64,000 bases of DNA from Phyllobacterium phragmitis (GTDB lineage Bacteria > Pseudomonadota > Alphaproteobacteria > Rhizobiales > Rhizobiaceae). This document shows positions 39,335 through 49,875 of this stretch, in pieces. The first letter of the stretch is position 1; every line of letters begins with the position of its first letter. The stretch lies in the NCBI RefSeq assembly GCF_002980495.1, contig NZ_PVBR01000014.1:1-64000 (forward strand). Reading direction: 5' to 3'. Under the pieces are notes generated by a model. The model did no database searches. It saw only the letters and a list, made by a program, of their open reading frames with translations, and was not told the DNA's origin. A program made the translations under genes and the position numbers.

Positions 39335-40588
39335 TCAAACCGGCCGGACGAGAACGATTCTCTTCTTTCCGAATTGAACTCTAAAGGCGCCAGTCTCGCT
39401 TTCAATCTCACTATACGGGAGCTTTGTATCCGGATCTTTGATGATCTCACCATTTATACGAATGGCTCCCTCAGCAAATTTGCGCCGCATTTCCGATTTG
39501 GAGGAAAACAAACCAGTCGCAAATGCAATGACTTGAGCAGATCGCTTTTCCCAATCTGCCTTTAATAGATCTACGGTCGGCAGTGATTCGGTCGTAGCGC
39601 CTTTCTCGAAGAACGCTTCCGCCGCTTGCTTGGCCTCTTCGGCAGCCTTGCGGCCATGCAGAAGTGCGGTCACTTCCGTGGCCAATATCTTCTTCGTCTC
39701 GTTGATTTCAGTGCCACCTAGCGCCGAAAGCCGCGCGATCTCGTTGAGCGGCAATGTCGTGTAGAGCTTCAGGAAGCGCTCGACATCGGCATCTTCGGTG
39801 TTGCGCCAGTATTGCCAGAAATCATAGGGGCTGACGAGATCGGCATTGAGCCAGACCGCGCCCGACATGGATTTGCCCATCTTGGCGCCGGATGCGGTGG
39901 TCAGCAGCGGCGATGTCAGCGCATAGAACTGGGCATCGAGCATACGGTGGCCGAGATCGATGCCGTTGACGATATTGCCCCATTGATCCGAACCGCCCAT
40001 CTGCAGCTTGACATCGAAGCGCTGGTGCAGCTCGACGAAATCATAGGCCTGGAGGATCATGTAGTTGAATTCGAGGAACGACAGCGATTGCTCGCGGTCG
40101 AGACGCTGCTTGACCGAATCGAATGAGAGCATGCGGTTGACCGAGAAATGGCGACCGACATCGCGCAGGAATTCGAGATAGTTCAAATCGCGCAGCCAGT
40201 CGGCATTGTTGACCATGATGGCGTCCTTCGGACCGTCTCCAAAGGTCAGATATTGGCTGAAGCAGCGCTTGATGCCGGCGATGTTGTTCTCAATGGTTTC
40301 GGGCGTCATCAACTGACGCGCCTCATCCTTGAAGGAGGGGTCGCCGACCATGCCTGTGCCGCCGCCCATCAGCGCGACGGGGCGGTGGCCGGTCTGCTGC
40401 ATCCAATGGAGCATCATGATCTGGATGAGGCCGCCGACGTGCAGGCTCGAGGCCGTGGGATCGAAGCCGATATAGCCGGTGACGATCTCCTTCTGGAACA
40501 GCGTGTCGAGGCCGGATTCATCAGAAATCTGATGGATAAAACCGCGCTCGGAAAGCGTGCGAAGAAAATCGGATTTAAAGCCGGACAT
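39335..40588 (-). CDS. tyrS: Tyrosyl-tRNA synthetase
   Basis: A 417-residue class I aminoacyl-tRNA synthetase. The HIGH-type motif is HVGGL near residue 51, the tyrosine/tRNA region is LGGSDQWGN-like [16 protein letters not shown], and the KMSKS-type loop is [11 protein letters not shown] near 238. A C-terminal S4 RNA-binding domain covers about 350-417. The last 80 to 90 codons (39335-39600) use many more A/T-ending codons than the rest, a possible sign of recombination. It is divergent from anmK across the paired palindromes. Confidence 0.95.
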   Translation of the reverse strand: MSGFKSDFLRTLSERGFIHQISDESGLDTLFQKEIVTGYIGFDPTASSLHVGGLIQIMMLHWMQQTGHRPVALMGGGTGMVGDPSFKDEARQLMTPETIENNIAGIKRCFSQYLTFGDGPKDAIMVNNADWLRDLNYLEFLRDVGRHFSVNRMLSFDSVKQRLDREQSLSFLEFNYMILQAYDFVELHQRFDVKLQMGGSDQWGNIVNGIDLGHRMLDAQFYALTSPLLTTASGAKMGKSMSGAVWLNADLVSPYDFWQYWRNTEDADVERFLKLYTTLPLNEIARLSALGGTEINETKKILATEVTALLHGRKAAEEAKQAAEAFFEKGATTESLPTVDLLKADWEKRSAQVIAFATGLFSSKSEMRRKFAEGAIRINGEIIKDPDTKLPYSEIESETGAFRVQFGKKRIVLVRPV

Positions 40589-40652
40589 CGTCCTTTTTCC
40601 TGTCTTGTCTGAAAGTGCGCGCCTAGCTGTCGCGCTAGCTGTATTGAATGGG

Positions 40653-40729
40653 GCTGGTGCCCCGATTCTGAAATTCGTATCATTCGATATCGATCTCGCG
40701 ATGAATTTCAGAATCGAAAGGACACCAGC
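40653..40729. repeat. 77-bp palindrome, unit 1
   Basis: Outer arms GCTGGTG/CACCAGC and perfect 13-bp inner arms GATTCTGAAATTC (664-676) and GAATTTCAGAATC (703-715) enclose a TATCATTCGATATCG-type loop. It has the same length and layout as unit 2 at 40742-40818. Confidence 0.7.
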
Positions 40730-40741
40730 AACTTTTTGATT

Positions 40742-40818
40742 CTAGTGTCGTTTCGATTTCGAAATTCGCTCTCGAGGCCGATATCAAAACTATGCGAATT
40801 TCGAAATCACGACACTAG
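40742..40818. repeat. 77-bp palindrome, unit 2
   Basis: Outer arms CTAGTGTCG/CGACACTAG and perfect 15-bp inner arms GATTTCGAAATTCGC (755-769) and GCGAATTTCGAAATC (794-808). It starts 89 bp after unit 1. Both lie in the tyrS/anmK divergent promoter region. Confidence 0.75.
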
Positions 40819-40863
40819 GGCGCTTTAACATCATTCCGGGTCGAATCACAAGAAAGCAGCGTC

Positions 40864-41991
40864 GTGGCAGATATAAAACGGGCGATCGGGCTGATGAGCG
40901 GCACCTCGATGGATGGAATCGATATCGCGCTGATCAGGACCGACGGACATTCCTTCGTGGAACGAGGGCCGTCATCGAGCGTCGCCTATTCGGATGGGTT
41001 CCGCACCCGGCTGAAGCAAGGGCTTGTCGACGCCCGCGCCATCCGCTTGCGTGAAGAACGCCCCGGCATCCTGGCGCTCCTGGAGCGGGATCTGACGCTT
41101 CACCACGCCATCGCCGTGCATGATTTCCTGCATATCCACGGGATCGAGCACGAAGCGGTCGACCTCATCGGTTTTCATGGCCAGACGGTGCTGCACCGTC
41201 CCGACGAGGGGTTGACGGTGCAGATCGGCGACGGTCCGCTTCTGGCGACCGAAGCCGGCATTCCGGTCATTCATGACATGCGCGCCAATGACATGGCGCA
41301 TGGCGGGCAGGGGGCGCCACTGATCCCCGCCTATCACGCCGCTCTTGCCACTGGCCTTACAAACAAATGCGAAGCCCCGGTGGTCTTCGTCAATATCGGC
41401 GGCATCTCGAACCTGACCTATGTGGGTGCGGACGGGACGCTTGCCGCCTTCGACAGCGGCCCCGGCAACATGCTGATCGACCAATGGGTGGAGGCGCATA
41501 CAGGGGCCGCTTTTGATGCGGACGGCGCGATTGCTGGGAGCGGTGTCGTGGACGAGGTGTTGGCGCGGCGATATCTGGCGCATGCGTTTTTCACCGCCAA
41601 TGTGCGCCGTTCGCTCGACCGGGGCGATTTTCTGCCGCCGGAAAAGGGCGAGATATCGCTTGCCGACGGCGCACGGACGCTGGCCTTTGTCAGCGCCGCG
41701 GCGATTTTGAAGTCCGCCGCGCATCTGTCGCAAAGGCCGAAAACCTATGTGGTGAGCGGCGGCGGGCGCAAGAACACCGCCATCATGAAGACGCTGGAGG
41801 AACTGGCGGCCGGGCAAGGCGCTGATGTGGTGAGTGCTGAGGCTGTGGGACTGGAGGGCGATGCCATGGAGGCGGAGGCCTGGGCCTATCTCGCGGTACG
41901 CTCATTCAAGGGATTGCCGCTCAGCTATCCCTCGACAACGGGCTGTGATGCCCCCGTCAGCGGGGGCATCCTGGCGCATCCCGGCGCGTGA
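40864..41991 (+). CDS. anmK: Anhydro-N-acetylmuramic acid kinase
   Basis: A 375-residue sugar kinase of peptidoglycan recycling. It opens and phosphorylates anhydroMurNAc to MurNAc-6-phosphate. The ATP-phosphate motif is [16 protein letters not shown] at the N-terminus, with [39 protein letters not shown] and VSGGGRKN. The start is GTG 40864. A perfect 10-bp hairpin lies inside the last 50 bases of the gene (41947-41970). Confidence 0.94.
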   Translation: MADIKRAIGLMSGTSMDGIDIALIRTDGHSFVERGPSSSVAYSDGFRTRLKQGLVDARAIRLREERPGILALLERDLTLHHAIAVHDFLHIHGIEHEAVDLIGFHGQTVLHRPDEGLTVQIGDGPLLATEAGIPVIHDMRANDMAHGGQGAPLIPAYHAALATGLTNKCEAPVVFVNIGGISNLTYVGADGTLAAFDSGPGNMLIDQWVEAHTGAAFDADGAIAGSGVVDEVLARRYLAHAFFTANVRRSLDRGDFLPPEKGEISLADGARTLAFVSAAAILKSAAHLSQRPKTYVVSGGGRKNTAIMKTLEELAAGQGADVVSAEAVGLEGDAMEAEAWAYLAVRSFKGLPLSYPSTTGCDAPVSGGILAHPGA

Positions 41992-42000
41992 TCGAGATGA

Positions 42001-42675
42001 TCAGCGCAGCCGCTTCGGCTTTGCCTCGACCAGTTCGCCATTCAGCCGCCGATCGAGATAATCGGAGCACTCGGTGATGAGTTCGTCGCCCATCCCGGTG
42101 AAGAAATGGTTGGCGCCGGGGAGCGTCTTCTGCGTGATGGTGATGCCCTTCTGGGTCTTCAATTTGTCGACCAGGACCTGGACATCCTTCGGCGGCGCCA
42201 CCTTATCCTGATCGCCATGGATGATGAGACCGGAGGACGGGCAGGGTGCGAGGAAGGAGAAATCATAGGTATTGGGCTGCGGCGCGACCGAAATGAAACC
42301 TTCTATCTCCGGGCGGCGCATCAAAAGCTGCATGCCGATCCATGAGCCGAAGGAATAGCCGGCGACCCAGCAGGTCTTGGAATCGGGATGCAGCGACTGC
42401 ACCCAGTCGAGCGCGCCAGCCGCATCGGACAATTCGCCTGAACCATGGTCGAATTCGCCCTGGCTGCGGCCGATGCCGCGGAAATTGAAGCGCAGCGTGG
42501 TGAAATTGCGCTGCTGGAACATATAGAACAGATCGTAGACGATCTTGTTGTTCATCGTGCCGCCGAACTGCGGGTGCGGGTGAAGGACGATGGCGATCGG
42601 AGCATTCTTTTCGCTGGAAGGCTGATATCGGCCCTCGAGGCGTCCGGCTGGTCCGTTGAAAATGACTTCAGGCAT
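42001..42675 (-). CDS. Alpha/beta hydrolase
   Basis: A 224-residue serine hydrolase fold. The nucleophile elbow is AGYSFGSWIG, with the oxyanion region LHPHPQFGGTM, the acid in IIHGDQDKVAPP and the His in PGANHFF. The substrate is unknown. ATG 42675 (MPEVIFNGPAGR) has GGAG six bases upstream; the frame is open to 42744. It is divergent from the suf operon and could share the iron-responsive region. Confidence 0.88.
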   Translation of the reverse strand: MPEVIFNGPAGRLEGRYQPSSEKNAPIAIVLHPHPQFGGTMNNKIVYDLFYMFQQRNFTTLRFNFRGIGRSQGEFDHGSGELSDAAGALDWVQSLHPDSKTCWVAGYSFGSWIGMQLLMRRPEIEGFISVAPQPNTYDFSFLAPCPSSGLIIHGDQDKVAPPKDVQVLVDKLKTQKGITITQKTLPGANHFFTGMGDELITECSDYLDRRLNGELVEAKPKRLR

Positions 42676-42757
42676 GTGTACTCCACTCTTGGCCGCATCG
42701 TCGGGAGATTCTGTCTGCGCGGTCTTGACGGGTCCGCGCATCACTCATAAAACCGAC

Positions 42758-42774
42758 TTTAGAACATTTCAAAA
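42758..42774. promoter_or_regulatory. Iron-control element (Irr box) upstream of the suf operon
   Basis: TTTAGAA-CAT-TTCAAAA differs from the rhizobial Irr consensus TTTAGAAnnnTTCTAAA at one base. It lies 115 bp before sufS2. In Rhizobium leguminosarum the sufS2BCDS1XA operon is controlled by RirA and Irr. A near match to the RirA pattern TGA-N9-TCA (ending CCA) is at 42776-42790. Confidence 0.6.
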
Positions 42775-42888
42775 CTGAACATGCTGTCCAGTAGGAGTGG
42801 CTTAATAGGCTGTTCCGGGTTCGAATTTCAAGAAAATAGCGTTTGTGATAGCGTGGTGACGACGAAGCGAAGGAAAGAGCTGCAGGAT

Positions 42889-44064
42889 ATGAGCGCCAGC
42901 CGCATCTATCTTGACTACAATGCAAGCGCGCCGCTGCTCAATGCAGCGCGTGACGCTGTCGTGGCTGCTCTTTCCATCACCGGAAATCCTTCCTCGGTGC
43001 ATCAGGAGGGACGTGCGGCGCGTGCCCTCGTCGAAGCCGCACGCAGGGAGGTGGCGTCCCTGGTCAATGCCCGGCCAGATCATGTGTTCTTCACCTCCGG
43101 GGCCACCGAGGCGGCATCGATGCTGCTGACGTCGCATTACACGATGGGGCGAGCCAGTTTGCGGCTTTCGCAGCTTTATGTCGGGGCGACGGAACACCCT
43201 TGTATTCTTTCCGGCGGCCAGTTCGCAGCCGAGCGTGTTTGCGTTGTGCCTGTCGATGCGAATGGGTTGCTGGATCTCGCCGCGCTGAAGGCCGTGCTTG
43301 CGGCGCACGACAGATCGGAGGGGCTGCCGCTCGTCGCGGTGCAGGCGGCCAACAATGAAACCGGAATCATCCAGCCGATTGCTGAAGTGGCGGGAATCGT
43401 CAAGGATGCGGGCGGTCTTCTGGTGGTCGATGCAGTGCAGGCCGCAGGACGTATTCCACTCGATATTACAAAAACTTGCGGTGATTATCTCATCCTTTCA
43501 TCGCACAAGATCGGCGGGCCGAAAGGCGTTGGTGCCATCATTGCCCAATCCGATCTGGTCATGCCGCGGGCGCTGGTTCGCGGCGGCGGACAGGAAAAGG
43601 GCCATCGTGCCGGCACGGAAGCCTTGCCGCTGATCGCCGGCTTCGGCGCGGCGGCGAAAGTGGCGCGCGCGAGGCTCGATGCCGGGGGGTGGCCGGCGGA
43701 TGCGCGTAACATGATGGAAGCCGGTATCAGGCGCATCGCGGCCGATGCGATCATCTATGGCGCCGATGCTCCGAGGCTGCCCAACACCATTTTCTTCTCG
43801 CTTGCCGGGATGAAGGCGGAAACCGTGCAGATCGCCTTCGATCTTGCGGGGATAGCACTTTCGGCCGGATCCGCCTGCTCGTCGGGAAAGGTCGGCGCGA
43901 GCCATGTGCTGGCGGCGATGGGTTATGAGGAAAATGTCGGCGGGCTGCGGGTATCGGTTGCGCCTGACATGGACGAGAACGAAGTCGGCCGTTTTCTGGA
44001 TGTCCTGCGGATGATCGTGGAGCGCCGTGATCGCGCAAAAGTGAATCCGGGCAAAGCGGCATGA
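42889..44064 (+). CDS. sufS2: Cysteine desulfurase, IscS/NifS class (first gene of suf operon)
   Basis: A 391-residue PLP enzyme that takes sulfur from cysteine. Signatures are YLDYNASAPL, GNPSSVHQEGRAAR, VQAANNETGIIQPI and the PLP lysine in LSSHKIGGPKGVG. The active Cys sits in a long loop SAGSACSSGKVG, the class I (NifS/IscS) type, unlike the class II SufS encoded later. ATG 42889 (MSASRIYLDYN) is chosen from alignment of the N-terminus; the frame opens at 42781. It heads the operon, as in rhizobia where it is called sufS2. Confidence 0.93.
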   Translation: MSASRIYLDYNASAPLLNAARDAVVAALSITGNPSSVHQEGRAARALVEAARREVASLVNARPDHVFFTSGATEAASMLLTSHYTMGRASLRLSQLYVGATEHPCILSGGQFAAERVCVVPVDANGLLDLAALKAVLAAHDRSEGLPLVAVQAANNETGIIQPIAEVAGIVKDAGGLLVVDAVQAAGRIPLDITKTCGDYLILSSHKIGGPKGVGAIIAQSDLVMPRALVRGGGQEKGHRAGTEALPLIAGFGAAAKVARARLDAGGWPADARNMMEAGIRRIAADAIIYGADAPRLPNTIFFSLAGMKAETVQIAFDLAGIALSAGSACSSGKVGASHVLAAMGYEENVGGLRVSVAPDMDENEVGRFLDVLRMIVERRDRAKVNPGKAA

Positions 44065-44221
44065 AATATAAGCATGCCGTATCAAAACGGCGTGTGGGTT
44101 GTTTGAATTTCCGGCACGTCCGGTTTTAAAAGCGCGAAAGCGCACTACATATAGACAGTAAATTGCTGTCTTGACGTTTCGAACTGTCGGGCCTTGACCC
44201 CGACTTGGATGGAGAACGCCA

Positions 44222-45748
<1,527 letters not shown>

Positions 45749-45835
45749 TCGCCGGCGCGCCTCTCGCCGCTGCCCAGATGATTTTCTCTTTTCCCGGAGC
45801 CGATTTTCTCCGGTCCGTAAACAAGGTTGGATGAA

Positions 45836-46591
45836 ATGCTAGAAATCAAGAACCTCCATGCGCGCATCGCCGAAGACGGCACGGAAATCATCCGTGGCCT
45901 GAACCTGTCTGTGAAGGCCGGCGAAGTCGCTGCGATCATGGGCCCGAACGGTTCGGGCAAATCGACGCTTTCCTACATCCTCGCCGGTCGCGAGGACTAT
46001 GAGGTGACGGAAGGCGACATTCTCTACAATGGCGAATCGATTCTCGGCCTCGACCCGGCGGAACGCGCGGCGAAGGGCATCTTCCTGGCATTCCAATATC
46101 CGATGGAGATCCCCGGCGTCGCCACGATGGAATTCCTCAAGGTGGCCATAAACGCGCAGCGCAGGGGGCGCGGCGAGGACGAGCTGAAGATTCCGGAACT
46201 GCTGAAGCGCGTGAAGGAAGCGGCAGGCCTCCTGTCGATGGATATGGCGATGCTGAAGCGTCCGCTCAATGTCGGCTTCTCCGGCGGCGAGAAGAAGCGT
46301 GCCGAGATCCTGCAGATGAAGCTGCTCGAACCGAAGCTCTGCGTGCTCGATGAAACCGATTCAGGCCTCGACATCGACGCCTTGAAGATCGTTTCGGAAG
46401 GCGTGAACGCGCTTCGTTCACCGGATCGCGCCATTGTCGTGATCACGCACTATCAGCGTCTTCTCGATTATATCGTGCCTGATAGCGTGCATGTTCTCTA
46501 CAAGGGCCGCGTCATCAAGTCGGGCGACAAGACCCTGGCGCAGCGTCTGGAAGAAAACGGTTATGCCGAAATCATCGGCGAAGCGGCTTGA
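45836..46591 (+). CDS. sufC: SufC ATPase of the Fe-S assembly complex
   Basis: A 251-residue ABC-type ATPase that drives SufBCD. Walker A is GPNGSGKST near 36, the signature is NVGFSGGEKKRAEIL and Walker B with the family insertion is LCVLDETDSGLDIDAL. ATG 45836 follows AAGG; an in-frame TTG at 45827 is less likely. sufD begins 12 bases beyond the stop. Confidence 0.97.
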   Translation: MLEIKNLHARIAEDGTEIIRGLNLSVKAGEVAAIMGPNGSGKSTLSYILAGREDYEVTEGDILYNGESILGLDPAERAAKGIFLAFQYPMEIPGVATMEFLKVAINAQRRGRGEDELKIPELLKRVKEAAGLLSMDMAMLKRPLNVGFSGGEKKRAEILQMKLLEPKLCVLDETDSGLDIDALKIVSEGVNALRSPDRAIVVITHYQRLLDYIVPDSVHVLYKGRVIKSGDKTLAQRLEENGYAEIIGEAA

Positions 46592-46602
46592 GGACAGCGG
46601 TG

Positions 46603-47874
46603 ATGAACATCCACACCTCACAACCAAGAACGCCGGCGGAAACGGCACTGATCGACGCTTTCAGCGAGCGGGTCGGTGATCTGCCCGGTAATGCCGATGT
46701 CGCCATTGCGCGCGACACGGCGATCGAGGCGCTGAAGATCCAGGGGCTGCCGTCACGGCGCATCGAAAGCTGGCACTACACCGATTTTCGCACCCTGTTC
46801 CGTTCGGTCGCTCCATTCGACGCTGCGGCTGGTTCGCAGCCTGTCGCGCCCTTGATCGCGGGTTCGACTGTTGCGGCCGTTTCGAACGGCACTGCCATGT
46901 CGGCGGGACAAGCCGATGGCGTCACGTTTGAAAAACTGAGCGAAAAGCTTGTCGATGGTACATTCGCGCCGGCGCTTGCAACGCGTAGCACGGATGATCT
47001 GATCGGCCAGATCAACGCCGCCTATGTGACTGATGGCTGGCATGTCGACATCGCCGATGGCGCAGAACTCGAAGCGCCTCTCGAATTGCAGAATTTGCAG
47101 CAATCGGGGCAGGGCCATGTGCGTTTTCCAGTTCGGGCCGGCAGGCAAGCCAAGGCGACCATCATCGAGCGCCAGAGCGGCGGCGAGGGCGAGGCATTTT
47201 CCTCCTCCATCAGCCATCTGACGGTGGCCGATGGCGCCGAGATCATCTGGATCATCCTGCGCCAGCACGGCGATACATCTGTTCAACTCGGGCAGTTCAA
47301 CGCCTGGCTCGGCAAGGATGCCAAGCTCACGCTTTTCATCGTCAATGCAGGCGGCAAGCTGGTGCGCCAGGAAGTGCACGTGCTGGCAAAGGGTGAGGGC
47401 TCGGATTTCCAGCTGCGCGGCATCAATCTGCTGGGCGGCGACAGCCATACCGATGTCACCATGACCGTCGGTCATGTCGTGGAAAACACCACATCGACCG
47501 AGATCGTGCGCAATGTCGTCACTGGCCGGGCGCGCGGCGTCTTCCAGGGCATGATCCGCGTCGCCAAGATCGCGCAGAAGACCGATGCGCGCATGGCATG
47601 CAACACGCTGCTTCTCTCCGACGATGGCGAATTCGACGCCAAGCCGGAGCTTGAGATCTTCGCCGATGACGTGGCCTGCGGCCATGGCGCGACGGTGGCG
47701 GAAATTTCTCAGGACCATCTGTTCTACCTGATGGCGCGCGGCATACCCGAGAAGGAGGCACGCGGACTTCTGGTGAAGGCGTTTGTGGCCGAGGTCATCG
47801 AGGAACTGGAAAACGAGACGCTGGTCGAGGCGTTGGAAGACATATTGGAAGACTGGCTTTCGGCGCACGGGTGA
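46603..47874 (+). CDS. sufD: SufD subunit of the Fe-S assembly complex
   Basis: A 423-residue partner of SufB. The N-terminal helical part has RRIESWHYTDFRTLFR, the beta-helix follows, and ELEIFADDVACGHGATV carries the conserved His used for cluster formation at the SufB-SufD interface. The C-terminal FYLMARGIPEKEARGLLVKAF is shared with SufB. ATG 46603 has GAGGAC eight bases upstream. A palindromic repeat pair separates it from sufS. Confidence 0.95.
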   Translation: MNIHTSQPRTPAETALIDAFSERVGDLPGNADVAIARDTAIEALKIQGLPSRRIESWHYTDFRTLFRSVAPFDAAAGSQPVAPLIAGSTVAAVSNGTAMSAGQADGVTFEKLSEKLVDGTFAPALATRSTDDLIGQINAAYVTDGWHVDIADGAELEAPLELQNLQQSGQGHVRFPVRAGRQAKATIIERQSGGEGEAFSSSISHLTVADGAEIIWIILRQHGDTSVQLGQFNAWLGKDAKLTLFIVNAGGKLVRQEVHVLAKGEGSDFQLRGINLLGGDSHTDVTMTVGHVVENTTSTEIVRNVVTGRARGVFQGMIRVAKIAQKTDARMACNTLLLSDDGEFDAKPELEIFADDVACGHGATVAEISQDHLFYLMARGIPEKEARGLLVKAFVAEVIEELENETLVEALEDILEDWLSAHG

Positions 47875-47886
47875 GGGGTAGTGCGC

Positions 47887-47937
47887 TGACCCTCGTCCTT
47901 CGAGGGTCGCTTCGCTCCCACCTCAGGATGAGGGTCA
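47887..47937. repeat. CCCTCGTCCTTCGAGG...CCTCAGGATGAGGG repeat, copy 1
   Basis: TGACCCTCGTCCTTCGAGG and CCTCAGGATGAGGGTCA form the arms, with GGTCGCTTCGCTCCCA between. This is a common rhizobial intergenic repeat. The second unit (47979-48039) is in reverse orientation. Confidence 0.7.
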
Positions 47938-47978
47938 GGAGATTCGCTTCCGTCTCAAGATGAAGGGTAGCGGGGCTA

Positions 47979-48039
47979 GGCCCTCATCCTGAGGTGCGAC
48001 GTGGAGCGAAGCGGAACGGAGCCTCGAAGGACGAGGGCC
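47979..48039. repeat. CCCTCATCCTGAGG...CCTCGAAGGACGAGGG repeat, copy 2
   Basis: Reverse-oriented relative of copy 1. The arms are GGCCCTCATCCTGAGG and CCTCGAAGGACGAGGGCC, enclosing TGCGACGTGGAGCGAAGC. It is inside the suf operon, upstream of sufS. Confidence 0.7.
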
Positions 48040-48062
48040 GGATTCCAGGAAACGGATCGAAC

Positions 48063-49304
48063 ATGGACCAAAAAGTCGAGAATGCCCCCTACGACATAGA
48101 AGCAGTCCGCCGTGACTTTCCCATTCTTTCGCGGGAAGTCCATGGCAAGCCGCTCGTCTATCTCGACAATGGCGCGTCGGCGCAAAAGCCGCAGGCCGTC
48201 ATCGATGCGGTGAGTTACGCCTATTCCAACGAATATGCCAATGTTCATCGCGGCCTGCATTTCCTGTCGAATGCGGCAACCGATGCCTATGAGAAGGCGC
48301 GCGGCAGCGTGCGCCACTTTCTCAATGCCGTTTCCGTGGATGAGATCGTCTTCACCAAATCGGCGACCGAGGCGATCAACACCGTCGCCTATGGCTATGG
48401 AATGCCCAATATCGGCGAGGGCGACGAGATCGTCCTTTCGATCATGGAGCATCATTCCAATATCGTGCCGTGGCATTTCATCCGCGAAAGGCAAGGGGCG
48501 AAGCTGGTTTTCGCGCCTGTTGACGATGAGGGCGTGTTCCACATCGAGGAATTCGAGAAGCGGCTAACGGAGCGCACAAAACTCGTCGCCATCACCCATA
48601 TGTCGAACATGCTGGGCACGGTGACGCCGATCAAACGGATCGTCGAGATTGCACACGCGCGGGGCATTCCGGTCCTGGTCGATGGCAGCCAGGGTGCGGT
48701 GCATCTGCCCGTCGATGTGCAGGATCTGGGCTGCGACTGGTATGTCTTCACCGGCCATAAGGTCTATGGGCCTTCGGGTATCGGGGTTCTTTATGGCCGC
48801 GCCGAAATGCTGGAAAAGATGCGCCCGTTCCAAGGCGGCGGCGAAATGATCGAGGAGGTGACGGAGGAAACCGTCACCTACAATCATCCGCCACATCGTT
48901 TCGAAGCGGGCACGCCGCCGATCGTTCAGGCGATCGGTCTTGGCGTGGCGCTTGATTATATGGAGCGGATCGGCCGGCAGGCCATTTTCGCGCATGAGGA
49001 AAGCTTGCGCGATTATGCCCACGAACAGCTGGGCAAGGTCAATTCACTGCGCATTTTCGGCAATGCGCCCGACAAGGGGGCGATCATATCCTTCGAGCTG
49101 CAAGGAATCCACGCCCATGACGTGTCGATGGTGATCGACCGGGCAGGGGTGGCGGTGCGGGCCGGAACCCATTGCGCGCAGCCGCTTCTCAAACGGTTCG
49201 GCGTCACCTCGACATGCCGCGCTTCCTTCGCCATGTATAATACAAAGGCCGAAGTCGATGCGCTCGCAGAGGCGCTGGAAAAGGCCAGAAAGTTTTTCGG
49301 ATGA
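48063..49304 (+). CDS. sufS: SufS cysteine desulfurase, class II
   Basis: A 413-residue PLP desulfurase. Signatures are VYLDNGASAQKPQAVIDAV, NVHRGLHFLS, FTKSATEAINTVAYG, EHHSNIVPWHF and the PLP lysine in FTGHKVYGPSGIGVLYG. The active Cys is in the short class II loop RAGTHCAQPLL. ATG 48063 (MDQKVENAPYD) is preferred, because the upstream open frame to 47994 runs through the repeat. The stop overlaps the sufT start as ATGA. Confidence 0.96.
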   Translation: MDQKVENAPYDIEAVRRDFPILSREVHGKPLVYLDNGASAQKPQAVIDAVSYAYSNEYANVHRGLHFLSNAATDAYEKARGSVRHFLNAVSVDEIVFTKSATEAINTVAYGYGMPNIGEGDEIVLSIMEHHSNIVPWHFIRERQGAKLVFAPVDDEGVFHIEEFEKRLTERTKLVAITHMSNMLGTVTPIKRIVEIAHARGIPVLVDGSQGAVHLPVDVQDLGCDWYVFTGHKVYGPSGIGVLYGRAEMLEKMRPFQGGGEMIEEVTEETVTYNHPPHRFEAGTPPIVQAIGLGVALDYMERIGRQAIFAHEESLRDYAHEQLGKVNSLRIFGNAPDKGAIISFELQGIHAHDVSMVIDRAGVAVRAGTHCAQPLLKRFGVTSTCRASFAMYNTKAEVDALAEALEKARKFFG

Positions 49305-49711
49305 CGAGCATGGAAGATAAAGCTGACATGACTGAGACTGACGCGCCGGAAACGACAAGCGAGGCGGAGCAGGTTTTCTCCGCTTCCGCCATTCCACAAG
49401 AAGAACTGGCGCGGCTGACCGACGATATCATTGCGGCGCTCAAGACGGTGTACGATCCGGAGATCCCGGCCGACATCTACGAACTCGGGCTCATCTACAA
49501 GATCGATATCGAGGACGACAGGACCGTCAAGATCGATATGACGCTGACAGCGCCCGGCTGCCCCGTTGCCGGCGAAATGCCGGGCTGGGTGCAAAACGCC
49601 GTCGGCACCGTCGAGGGCGTATCGCATGTCGAGGTCACCATGACGTTCGATCCGCCATGGACGCCCGACCGGATGTCGGAAGAAGCGCAGGTCGCGGTCG
49701 GCTGGTATTGA
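49301..49711 (+). CDS. sufT: SufT/MIP18-family Fe-S maturation protein (DUF59)
   Basis: A 136-residue protein with an acidic N-terminal extension and a DUF59 domain: YDPEIPADIYELGLIYKID, LTAPGCPVAGEMPGWVQNAV and MTFDPPWTPDRMSEEAQ. SufT and MIP18 relatives help deliver Fe-S clusters to target proteins. This gene corresponds to sufX in the R. leguminosarum operon. It overlaps sufS by four bases, so it is translationally coupled. Confidence 0.92.
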   Translation: MTSMEDKADMTETDAPETTSEAEQVFSASAIPQEELARLTDDIIAALKTVYDPEIPADIYELGLIYKIDIEDDRTVKIDMTLTAPGCPVAGEMPGWVQNAVGTVEGVSHVEVTMTFDPPWTPDRMSEEAQVAVGWY

Positions 49712-49875
49712 TTGCTTGCCGAGTGTGCCCGATTACGACGTCTCGTAATTTAGTTCAATCATCTAGCCTTTACACCATTTTGGACTGCCGGAACTGCGGA
49801 GATGCCTCAACGAGGCCGCTTTCGCACCGGTTGGAACATGGTGGTTGACACGGTAAAGATTGAACGCGAACCTCT

